NCBI RefSeq assembly: GCF_945859685.1
Contig: NC_079147.1
Location: 92,124,315 to 92,188,314 of the forward strand
DNA length: 64,000 nucleotides
Direction of reading: 5' to 3'
Origin: Eupeodes corollae
Lineage: Eukaryota > Arthropoda > Insecta > Diptera > Syrphidae
Part shown: positions 44,266 to 53,808 of the stretch, piece by piece
How positions within the stretch are numbered: the stretch's first letter is position 1
Layout of the letters: each line of letters begins with the position of its first letter
Translations under genes and position numbers: made by a program
The notes under the pieces: model-generated
The model's input: the letters and a program-made list of their open reading frames with translations, nothing else
What the model was told of the DNA's origin: nothing
The model's database searches: none

Positions 44266-45908
44266 GTTTTGATAGTTTGGTATAACCCTTTTGCGCTGCA
44301 CTATCGACATCTTTTGGTTTTCGCTGATTTTAACCCAACTCCATTGAACATGTAACGAGAGAGAATATTTTTAGAAAAGGAATTATAAAAAAACAACAAG
44401 TACAGTAAGTAAACGAAACCAAGAGCAACAAATATTCTATCATAACACAAACGTAGTATGTGTAGTGAAAGTACCGCTGATTGTTAATTTTGTTTTTTTT
44501 TTTGTCTCATTCAATTGAATGGGATTTTATTTCTTTAATATATTTAATATCTTGTTTCGTGTGCCGGTCGGGTTGCTTTCCGTTTGTTTTTAATTTGATA
44601 TAGTTTAAATTTTGTTATTTATTGTTATGAATGTGATTAATTTATTTAGTTTAATTAATTTAAGAAAACGGTGGTTTCATTTTTGATGCGTTACATCAAT
44701 TTTAGCAATATAATTCAAGTGCGGTTGAATTAAATAATAGGTACATAGGTACCTATATGATTATGTTGTGTTGTTTAGTTAAAACAATGGGTGAGTTCCT
44801 TTTATTATGTGTATTCATTATAATTTTATTTAAAATTTAATAATGCAGTTTTGTGCTTCCATATACATATGTACATATGTAATTACCTACATATAAGTTC
44901 GTAAGTCTTTCGATTTTATTTTAACCGTTTTTATTTGCAAAAGCCGGTATGTATGTACATATGTATATAATTGAGAATAGTGCGCATAATTGTTTGTTTT
45001 GATTTTGGCTTGAGAAATTATGTGCATAATTTTGAACGAGTGGGGTCGTGCATCGGTCGTATGTTCTCGCGTATTGTTATGATTAGAATTATTATTATTT
45101 TTTTTTGTAATTTGTTTTAAGCAGACATATTTTGATCGGGCGGTGCCGTGTATCGGTTGTATGGTTTTACTCGTTATAATTTTGTTGAATTTTTATTTTG
45201 AGTTGAGTGTTTATGTTGCAAATTTTAAATTCATAGAAATTGTGTTTTATTTAAATAAAATTTATTTGGTGGTGACTGTGAAGTGCTTTTAACATTTAGC
45301 AAATGCGATTATTTGATTTCATAAATTATTGAAATATATTTTGTTTTGTTGGAAATATTTATTGATGTTTTAATCGAAATGTTGCATTAAGTATTTTAAT
45401 ATTATATCGGTGTTTTGAAACGTTGAATTAAGTGAATTAATATTTAATTTCGGTGAAATGAATAATTGTAGGTATGTGTTCTTAATTATGAGTTGTGATT
45501 TTATTTGGTTTGTTTTGAATCTAGTGAATTAGATGTGACGTTTGACGTGCTGAAGCTGAATTGTGGACTTAAGTTTGATGTTTTGGCTGCGGACATTACC
45601 ATATTAGCGATGAATTTAGATTAAGAATGTGAAATAAGCCATCTTGTTTTAAGTCAAATTGAAATATTTTGAATCAAATTGTTTTAATTTTGTTAAATTA
45701 TATTGTTTATTTGTTGCAGCCTTATTTATAGTTTATAATTTTAAGATCAAGTTACTGATATTATAGTTTTGAATAAATTTAAATTTTCAGAATTGAATTG
45801 GTGTTTTATTTGATGTGGTTTGTTTACGATCTCCTTTTTTTGTTTTTGTTTTTAACTTCATGTTTTGATGTGATGATTTTATATGATTCTGACGGTTTTA
45901 AATATTAT
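44266..45908 (-). other. BEL1 long 3' non-coding segment
   Basis: About 1.64 kb between the pol stop and the polypurine tract has no open frame worth calling. The plus strand is T-rich, with related GTCGTGCATCGGTCGTATG and GCCGTGTATCGGTTGTATGG phrases at 45045-45165. An env-like gene might be expected in such a place, but none is seen. Confidence 0.6.
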
Positions 45909-48900
45909 TTATATTAGACTCGTTTGTTCCGTGGTTTTGTTTGAAAGTAAAAGGCAAATTTTAGTAATCGGTCGTTTAAACTGTCCAGACTTGGTGCGGA
46001 GCGTGACAACGCGTACCAAACCGTCTGACCCGCTGTGGGTTTGTTCTATTCGCGCCATATTCCAATGTGTTGGTGGAAGTCGTTCATCCTTCAAGAGAAC
46101 CAAATCTCCTATCTTCGGCTTTTCTTGTATTTTTGTCCATTTTGGGCGTTGTTGAAGCCGAGATAAGTATTCAGAATTCCATCGTCTCCAAAATACTTCA
46201 GATAATGCCTGAACTCGTTTCCAGCGATCTTTATGTGTAATGTTTGTTTCTGTTTCACCTTGTGGTACTGCATGCAAAGATTCTCCGACTAAGAAATGTG
46301 CTGGAGTTAGTGCGTTCAAATCATCGATGCTATCGGTTAGTGGGCATAGAGGTCTCGAATTCAGACAAGCTTCTACTTGTGATAGAAGCGTCGCGAGCTC
46401 CTCGAAGGTAAGCCTCTCAATTCCAATGACTCGTTTGAGATGGTACTTGACAGACTTCACACCCGCTTCCCATAGGCCACCGAAATGGGGAGAAGCTGGG
46501 GGAATGAAATGCCAATCTGTACCGCGATTTGCCAATAGTTCTGCTACCTGCTTCCAGTCGTGTTGTGCTTCTTTCATCATTTTTGCCAGTTCATTATTGG
46601 CACCGATGAAATTAGTTCCGCAGTCGCTATAGATCTGCTTACAAATTCCTCTTCTGGCAGTGAACCGTTTGAATGCTGCTAAAAATGCTTGGGTGGTTAA
46701 GTCTGATACTGCTTCGAGATGAATGGCTTTGGGTGCCAAACAGATAAATACTGCGAAATAGCCTTTTAGTATTTTTGCTCCACGGGCTTTCCAGGCTTTT
46801 ATCTCGATTGGTCCCGCATAGTCAACACCGGTGTGACTAAATGGTCGCGATATGCGTACTCGAGCGGCAGGTAAGTTTCCCATCAGTTGTTGCATTTCAG
46901 ATGCCTTTTGCCGGTAGCAAGAAGGGCATTTATGCAACTGGTGCTTGACGCTTCGCCGAATCTGTCCTATCCAATATCGTTGTCGGATGTAATTAATCAT
47001 TTGCTGGATTCCGCCGTGTAGAGTTTGCTTGTGAGCATCTCTTACAACCAGACTCGTAAAATGGTGGTTGCTCTGCAACAGTATCGGATGTTGGGCATCG
47101 TAGGAAAGGAGGGAGTTTGCTAAACGTCCCCCGACTCGTAAGATTCCGTCAGAATCAAGAAATGCGTTTAACGAAAGTAAATTCTTTGGAATTTTGGCAT
47201 TTCCAAGAATTTGTTGAATCTCATCTCCAAACATCTCCTTCTGTGCTGCCTTGACCACTATTTGATGTGCTGCATCTAATTCTTTAGGATTGATTGGACC
47301 TGTGATAGGACCAAGCTTAGGTCGACATTTTATTGTGAAACGACGACAGGTGGCGACGACTCTAAGTAATTTGAGCAACCTGGAAGAGTCGTGAATAGCC
47401 TGCAAGATTTTATCGCCATGAGTGATATTGATACTTAAAACATTCACTATACTTTTATCCTTCTTTTCTTCTTCAGTGTCGTTGTCGATGAGTTGATGCG
47501 GAGCATCGAATTCCCATTGTCGCGTTAAAAATTCAGGTCCATTCCACCACATATCCAATGACTCCAGTTCAGCCGGAAATACACCTCGAGACGCTAGATC
47601 GGCTGGGTTATGCAATGTTGCAACATGACCCCAGCTGTCGATCTGTATAAGCCGCTGAATTTCGGATACACGATTGGATACGAATGTGGTCCATTTTGCT
47701 GGTGACGCTTGTATCCATGCCAACGCTATCATCGAATCAGTCCACGCGTAGATATCGACATCGGGGATGGCCAAGATATCCTTGGTGTAACTAAGTAGCT
47801 GCGACAGAAGAACAGCTCCACAGAGTTCCAGGCGAGGCAGCGTGATGGTTCGCTGACTTGGTGCTACTTTTGTTTTTGAGAGAAGCAGGCTGGTAAGGAT
47901 TCGATCGTCCGTGTCTAAGACCCGAATGTAGACTACTGCACCGAAAGCTTTCATGGAGGCGTCACAGAATCCGTGAAGTTGGACAGCCTTATTAGATGGG
48001 CTTTTTGCGATCCATCTCGGAATTCGCAATCGTTCGATGAGAGGAAGTTCGCGTTGAAAAGCTTCCCATTCCGTCTTTAAGGGAGTAGGAATTGGATCGT
48101 CCCAATCACAACCATGCTCCCAGAGGCGTTGCATCATTAGTTTCGCCGTGATGATGCAGGGTGATATCCACCCGAGTGGGTCGAACAGCTTAGCGATGGT
48201 GGACAACATTGACCGTTTTGTGATGTCTTCTGGTGAAACTTGCAGATTTTGAAAAGAAAAGTAGTCGTCAAGTGGAAACCACTTGATGCCTAGTGTCTTG
48301 ACATGATTTGAGGTGTTAAACGGGAGTTCAAAATCGAGTTCTCGATCCTCGGCAGCGATGTCTTCCAGGAGAGCCTTGGAGTTACTCGTCCATTTCCTCA
48401 GGTTGAATCCCGCAGACGCTAAGAGCTGCTTGGCTTCATGTTGTTTCCTCTTGGCTTCTTCGATGGAATCTGCTCCACTGATCAGATCATCAACGTACAT
48501 GTCCTCACGGACAACCTTCGCCCCTTCGGGAAAATTCTGACTTTCAACGTCGGCTAGTTTCTTCAAAACCTTAATCGCAAGATATGGTGCGCTCGCTGTA
48601 CCAAACGTGACAGTGTTCATTTTGAAGACTTTAATCGGCGAAGATTTCTGTTCCCTCCACAAAATTAGCTGAAAGTATCGGTCTGGGAAACTAACCATAA
48701 TTTGACGGTACATCTTTTCAATGTCTGCCGTAAAAGTAACTCGATGAGTACGCCATCTGAGAACAAGATCAATGATATTGGTCTGCAATTTTGGACCTAC
48801 AAGAAGATGTTCGTTGAGGGATTTCCCATCCGAAGCTTTAGAAGCTGCGTCAAACACCACTCTCAGCTTTGTTGTGGAACTCGCTTCCTTAAAAACTGCA

Positions 48901-51290
48901 TGGTGCGGAAGAAAATAATGGTAAGGGGTCGCCAAAACCGTGTCATCTTCATCTATTTCTTCCATGTGTTTGAGCTTGATGTACTCATTTATGCACTTTG
49001 AATAGTCCTCACAAAGTTTAGGATCTGCAGCAAGTCTTTTCTCGAGATGGAGAAATCGTCGAGTAGCTCCTTGACGGCTGGATCCCATCGCTGGAAGGCC
49101 TTCTTTGAACGGTAAGCTGACTTGGTAACGCCCGTCTGGTAAACGTGTCGTATTCCTCTCAAAATGTTCTTCACAAACAATGTTGTCTAGGGTTTCATGT
49201 GTCTGGAACGGCGTTTCTTCCATCTCCCAAAACTTCTGTAGCTGAATTCCGAGGTCGGTAACCTGCACGAAACTTCGAATTTGCCGGGGAAGTTCCTCTG
49301 GAACTTTCCCTAACACGATCCACCCTAAATGCGTATTTTGCGCTATCGGTGCGTTGTTATCCGGAGACCTTCTTATTTCCGGTAGCAGTATTTGGGCGCA
49401 AACATCACTTCCAAACAATAAATCGATAGGAGCGGGCTCGTAGAGATGGGGATCTGCTAACGTAAGACCCTTGAGGTGATTCCAACTGTTGGGTACCACT
49501 CGTTGGGCCGGGAGATGCCCAGTCAGCGACTTAAAAACCAATGCCTGTGTGGCAGTTTCAAACGTCGAATGGCGAGAAGCAAAATGCACTTCGACGGTAT
49601 GCTGTGTTGTGCCGCTGCTGACCAACCCCAACCCCGATACCTCAACAATGGCACGTCGCTTTTCCAACTTCAGCAGACGAGCAGCAGCTTCTGTTATGAA
49701 AGACGTTTCTGACCCTGTATCAACCAGGGCCCGTAGTAAACGAATTCTTCCATCTGTGGCTCGCGCTTTGACAACTGCTGTAGCTAAGAGCACCTGGTGT
49801 GTTTGGGCACGATCACCGTGCGACGCGTGGTAGTTTTGAGTTTGTTGACGAACAGCTGGTTGGAACTCAGGCGCATTCGGGTTCACTGAGGCCTGAAATG
49901 TGTTAGAACTAGAACCGGTAACTCTCGGTTGAGACGGCATACCTTGGCTTGATGTTCCGACTTGGGTCTGATGTTCAGAACCTGGTTGTTGAGATTGAAA
50001 AGAGTTATTATGGTGCTGCAAATGCAGGAGTGAGTGATGTTTCTGTTGACAGAAATAGCACCGACTCAAACTCTGGCATTCCTGGAGAGAATGCCCATAT
50101 GTCAGACAATTTTCACAAACATGGATTCCCCGGACTACTTCTCGGCGTTTGACACTGTCCATTGCCAAAAATTGCTGGCATTTTCTAAGGGAGTGCTTGT
50201 TGTGGTTGCACAATTTGCAAAGAACTTGGCTAGTTTGAAAGTGCTTTGGAATTTTCTGAGGTTGATGCTTTACAACATGCTTTGTATGTAAAACCTTTGA
50301 AGTCGATGGTTGAAAGCGTGGCCTTGAATTAACAGATGACTCTTCTTTGCGCCTGGTGGGCGTAGCTAGCTCTTGTTGGCCCATAACTTCAAGCGTACGG
50401 AATCGTGTCTCTAAAAATTCGGAAAACGCATCAAATTTCGGTAAGTCCTTGCTATTCCCTAATTTTTCCTCCCATAATTTTTGACTTGTACTAGGAAGCT
50501 TTTGTACAAGGAACCATATCAAGACCGTATCCCAAGAAGAAATCGGAACCTCCAAATTTTCAAGAGCGAGAAGACATTCTCTAGTTGTATACAAGAGCTC
50601 CTTGAGACCAGATGCCGTTTCTCGCGTCAATGAGGGTTGACCAAAAAGCGATTGCATTTGGATGTGCACCAGAATGCGTTTATGATTGTAGCGCTCTTCC
50701 AAAAGTTCCCATGCCTTTTCATAACTTGCAGACTCAACAGCAATGTTTTGCATAAAACGATGTGCATCACCTATTAAACACGTTTGTAGGAAATGCAATT
50801 TGTCGATGTCCTCCAGGGTCGCGTTTTTATGGACGAGAGCTTGAAATCTGTCGTGAAAAGCACGCCAGTTTGTGTAAGATCCGTCGAATTTGGGCAGATC
50901 AATCCTCGGGAGACGAATCGCCGAATATGAGGACGATGCAGAAGAATGAGGGGGCGGAGCACCCATTAGGACATCACCTGCGATAAGTGTTTTCGATTTT
51001 TCCATCGCCTCTACCAATTCTGCCCTATATTCGAGGTAAATATCATACATTTGATCATAGACCACTAATAATTCATCCTTTTTTAAATATTCTTCCAGCA
51101 TACCACCACCAATGATTGCCTCGTGATAGGCTTTCGACGTAGCTAGATCTTCTTCTAGCTTTGAAAGACGTCCCGATGCATATGCTGGTGTTCTCCGCTG
51201 CTTCGGAGCCTTTTTGAAATTAGTAAGGTCTTTGATGACTATTGTGAGTAACCCCTTTTGCAATTCCCCATACTTATATGATTTTTCCAT
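45909..51290 (-). CDS. BEL1 gag-pol polyprotein, 1793 residues
   Basis: One continuous frame from ATG 51288-51290 encodes the whole replication machinery of a BEL/Pao element. Gag region about 115-300 resembles DUF1759. Zinc knuckles follow: two CX2CX4HX4C at 358-371 and 392-405, and a third Cys/His cluster at 411-423. Aspartic protease: LVDTGS with Asp at 524. RT: TADIEKMYRQI with Asp 856 and YVDD at 932-935. RNase H: Asp 1110, Glu 1155, Asp 1185, Asp 1231. Integrase: H-C zinc site (His 1420 and 1425; Cys 1455 and 1458) and DDE triad Asp 1490, Asp 1556, Glu 1608. The C-terminal about 100 residues resemble DUF5641. No stop or frameshift and no missing catalytic residue was noted. There is no envelope gene. 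Confidence 0.95.
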   Translation of the reverse strand: MEKSYKYGELQKGLLTIVIKDLTNFKKAPKQRRTPAYASGRLSKLEEDLATSKAYHEAIIGGGMLEEYLKKDELLVVYDQMYDIYLEYRAELVEAMEKSKTLIAGDVLMGAPPPHSSASSSYSAIRLPRIDLPKFDGSYTNWRAFHDRFQALVHKNATLEDIDKLHFLQTCLIGDAHRFMQNIAVESASYEKAWELLEERYNHKRILVHIQMQSLFGQPSLTRETASGLKELLYTTRECLLALENLEVPISSWDTVLIWFLVQKLPSTSQKLWEEKLGNSKDLPKFDAFSEFLETRFRTLEVMGQQELATPTRRKEESSVNSRPRFQPSTSKVLHTKHVVKHQPQKIPKHFQTSQVLCKLCNHNKHSLRKCQQFLAMDSVKRREVVRGIHVCENCLTYGHSLQECQSLSRCYFCQQKHHSLLHLQHHNNSFQSQQPGSEHQTQVGTSSQGMPSQPRVTGSSSNTFQASVNPNAPEFQPAVRQQTQNYHASHGDRAQTHQVLLATAVVKARATDGRIRLLRALVDTGSETSFITEAAARLLKLEKRRAIVEVSGLGLVSSGTTQHTVEVHFASRHSTFETATQALVFKSLTGHLPAQRVVPNSWNHLKGLTLADPHLYEPAPIDLLFGSDVCAQILLPEIRRSPDNNAPIAQNTHLGWIVLGKVPEELPRQIRSFVQVTDLGIQLQKFWEMEETPFQTHETLDNIVCEEHFERNTTRLPDGRYQVSLPFKEGLPAMGSSRQGATRRFLHLEKRLAADPKLCEDYSKCINEYIKLKHMEEIDEDDTVLATPYHYFLPHHAVFKEASSTTKLRVVFDAASKASDGKSLNEHLLVGPKLQTNIIDLVLRWRTHRVTFTADIEKMYRQIMVSFPDRYFQLILWREQKSSPIKVFKMNTVTFGTASAPYLAIKVLKKLADVESQNFPEGAKVVREDMYVDDLISGADSIEEAKRKQHEAKQLLASAGFNLRKWTSNSKALLEDIAAEDRELDFELPFNTSNHVKTLGIKWFPLDDYFSFQNLQVSPEDITKRSMLSTIAKLFDPLGWISPCIITAKLMMQRLWEHGCDWDDPIPTPLKTEWEAFQRELPLIERLRIPRWIAKSPSNKAVQLHGFCDASMKAFGAVVYIRVLDTDDRILTSLLLSKTKVAPSQRTITLPRLELCGAVLLSQLLSYTKDILAIPDVDIYAWTDSMIALAWIQASPAKWTTFVSNRVSEIQRLIQIDSWGHVATLHNPADLASRGVFPAELESLDMWWNGPEFLTRQWEFDAPHQLIDNDTEEEKKDKSIVNVLSINITHGDKILQAIHDSSRLLKLLRVVATCRRFTIKCRPKLGPITGPINPKELDAAHQIVVKAAQKEMFGDEIQQILGNAKIPKNLLSLNAFLDSDGILRVGGRLANSLLSYDAQHPILLQSNHHFTSLVVRDAHKQTLHGGIQQMINYIRQRYWIGQIRRSVKHQLHKCPSCYRQKASEMQQLMGNLPAARVRISRPFSHTGVDYAGPIEIKAWKARGAKILKGYFAVFICLAPKAIHLEAVSDLTTQAFLAAFKRFTARRGICKQIYSDCGTNFIGANNELAKMMKEAQHDWKQVAELLANRGTDWHFIPPASPHFGGLWEAGVKSVKYHLKRVIGIERLTFEELATLLSQVEACLNSRPLCPLTDSIDDLNALTPAHFLVGESLHAVPQGETETNITHKDRWKRVQALSEVFWRRWNSEYLSRLQQRPKWTKIQEKPKIGDLVLLKDERLPPTHWNMARIEQTHSGSDGLVRVVTLRTKSGQFKRPITKICLLLSNKTTEQTSLI

Positions 51291-51715
51291 TTCTTTAAAT
51301 TATTTTTAAATTACAGAGTAATATAAAAAAAAAAAAACGAAATCGGGACAGGTTTTACTAACAAGAAAAGCAACGACTTACTGCTTGTATGCTGCGGCTA
51401 CGGCTGCTGACTTTGTCGGTGAATTGCTGCTGACGTCGTCGTTAAAGATGCTGCTGGCGTCGTCGTTGATGTTGCTGCAGGGGCTCCGAGTGAATGATGG
51501 ATCGTTTAAATGATATATTTTGTATACTTTTCCTTTTTTTTTATTTTAACTAGATTTATTGTTTTTTAAACTGCACACACGGCACTATATATTAGGATTT
51601 TTTTGTGTAAATGTAATTTACTTAAATGTTTTAACTTTAAATTTGCTTGCACTGATTGTTATTTAAATTAAGAAAAACAAAACCTCAAATACTGTTTGTA
51701 TGTTAAATAAAAAAA
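51291..51715 (-). other. BEL1 5' leader
   Basis: About 425 bp lie between the primer-binding region and the gag start. It includes a CAGCAGC/GACGACG-like trinucleotide-rich stretch at 51390-51485. No open frame of note. Confidence 0.7.
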
Positions 51716-51729
51716 CTCGAAGGACCAAA
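51716..51729 (-). other. BEL1 primer-binding-type site
   Basis: On the minus strand TTTGGTCCTTCGAG follows the 5' LTR directly. TGGTCCTTCGAG would pair with a tRNA ending CTCGAAGGACCA. I do not assign the tRNA species. Confidence 0.7.
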
Positions 51730-52052
51730 TGTTCTCGACTAGAAACTTTAGCAAAGTTTTAGAAATTATGCCGGTTAAAAATGTTCCAAAGAAAAGACGT
51801 TATCTTGTTCAAACTTGAAATTAGAATAATCTTTAATTTTATCATATGACCTAGTGTACAATACAAAATATATACAATCCATTAATTTCTTTATATAATC
51901 TTGACATTCAAATGACATTTTTATCTTATTTAACAATTTGTGGAACGTATTTATTATTATTAAAAATGAACTAAATGAATTTAAAAACTGAATGAATGTT
52001 CAAATACTTTAAAGTTCTGTTTGCATTTACGCGAATTATTTACATTCGCACA
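51730..52052 (-). repeat. BEL1 5' LTR, 323 bp
   Basis: Identical to 43929-44251 as read. It carries promoter and start signals for the minus-strand transcript. Confidence 0.95.
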
Positions 52053-52056
52053 ACGT
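52053..52056. repeat. Target-site duplication of BEL1, right (ACGT)
   Basis: Pairs with 43925-43928. Removing one copy restores an unbroken frame in the DUF4806 exon. Confidence 0.75.
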
Positions 52057-52964
52057 TTTTATGTATGCGGATCCCTCTGCATCGCTGAAGTTAGGGAACC
52101 TCTTCCTGACCGCCTCCACCATCACACCAAAAATTTGCTTATACACATCGAATGGTTTTTTGGTGGCCGACCCGAACCACGAGTATTCGAGGAGCAAAGT
52201 GTCCTCAAACATGCACATGGACATTGTGCGAACAGTTTTATTCGCGTTTACTCCTCCAAATGTGCTGAGTTTCCGAATCTATTTAAAAGAAAAACAGAAC
52301 GAAACAAATATTTTAGTTATTATTTAACATATAGAGAAAAATAATATTAGTAAAAATACAAAAAGATTTACACATACTAAGGCTCGCTTAAAAACTGGAT
52401 CAGCTCCAATTTTTTCTTCCAGTTCATCCATCTGGGCGTGATCTTTGATGGGCAACAAGCTGTCGGGAATTTCAGCTGTATCCACCCGCTCAACTCCAAG
52501 GCACAGCTTCTCGATAATAAGGTTCAAGCTAACCTCCGTATTAGCCATGAACTTTTCAAGGAGTTGCTTATTTTCGACGGAATCCACTTTTAATGCCCCC
52601 AGACCCATTTCGATGGACTGTAGACTTGCCCTTTGTTCAGCCTGCACATTTTGAATTATTTGTTAGGCAATTTGCTGTTCTGAACTGCTGGAATCTGAAA
52701 TGTTTAATAAAATATATTTTACAACTTAATTTAAAATTGAAACATTAAACAAAAAACAATAACATTTTGTATGGAATAATAGGAGTTATATGCTTTTGGG
52801 CATGATATCAGCTGCTAAGTACTTCTGGATACAATATCTTATTTTCTATAAAAGAAATACAAGAGTGTACTTTGTAGCAGAGTTGTAAATGATTACAATC
52901 ATTTTGAATGTAATCCCAAAAAAATGCGTTCAAAAATTGAACGCGAATTAAATGCTTGCAGTCT

Positions 52965-53133
52965 GCAATCATTTTGCACTTTTTGTATCGAAATCATATT
53001 ATTTAGAATGGAAAAGAATGCAGACTGCAAATGATTTAAAAAGAATGCATGCATTCTCAAATCATTGTATTCACTGAATGCAACAAACGGAATGCATAAA
53101 ATGATTTCGATACAAAGAATACAAAATGATTGC
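52965..53133. repeat. Imperfect foldback inside DUF4806 intron
   Basis: The 33-bp arms at 52965-52997 and 53101-53133 are complementary with about three mismatches (GCAATCATTTTGCAC.../...ATACAAAATGATTGC). GCAGTCTGC and GCAGACTGC phrases lie near the left arm and in the loop. The unit sits in the intron between exons 2 and 3 and resembles a small foldback or MITE-like insertion. Confidence 0.6.
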
Positions 53134-53808
53134 TAAATGGTAAGAAAAGATACAAAGCAATGAATAAAAAATGATTGATACATACAAGGTAACAAATACT
53201 ACAAAGAACCGAAAGATTGACATTAATTTTCTCACCGTAACTCACAGTGTTGCACATTTTGTCCGAAATCATTTCTGACATGAGGACGATGAGGTCGCTA
53301 AGGAAAGTCTCGGGGAGTTTTTCCGTTTCATCAAATACAGTCTCATCCGACGACAAAAATTCCGCCTCCTTTTCCTTTTCTAAGGCTTTATCCCATGATT
53401 TTTAAAAAAAAATAAAAACACAAAACAACAAAAATCTTTGAATATGTACGTTTTTTTTTTTAAACACAAACAGAAAATTAAATATAACGCAGTTTTTTAA
53501 ATACTCATGAACCAAAAACAAAGATATTCTCCATAACGAAAACGTAAGATTAATAACTGCAATTCAAACAGATTTATAGGATTCATGAAAACTTAAAAAA
53601 CTTCATAGTTTCGAATTGAGACGACAAGAATTTTAGCTTCTTAGGTTTTAGAAAATTTAAATTAAAGTAATAAATTGAAAGTACTCACCGATATTTTCAA
53701 AAATGACTTTGCACGGTATTTTCTGCCAGTCGTCCGATGGTTCGAGACATTGTTTGCGTCCAGTTAAAGTGTCTTTTTTGTTAGTAGGCCATAACAGGGT
53801 TGATCCAA

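Larger units (their letters stand above)
43929..52052 (-). mobile_element. BEL1: full-length BEL/Pao LTR retrotransposon, 8124 bp
   Basis: Identical LTRs at both ends, a 4-bp ACGT target duplication, a primer-binding-type site next to the 5' LTR, a purine-rich tract next to the 3' LTR and one uninterrupted gag-pol frame make this a complete element on the minus strand. It lies in the fourth exon of the DUF4806 gene of CACTA-like element 2. The identical LTRs mean the insertion is recent, because LTRs are copied from one template at insertion. Confidence 0.95.

Noticed and set aside
46240..46632. Open frames on the plus strand opposite BEL1 pol
   Set aside because: They are antisense shadows of the 1793-codon gag-pol frame.
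43929..52052. BEL1 as an endogenous retrovirus with env
   Set aside because: No envelope-like frame is present after pol; the 3' segment is non-coding.
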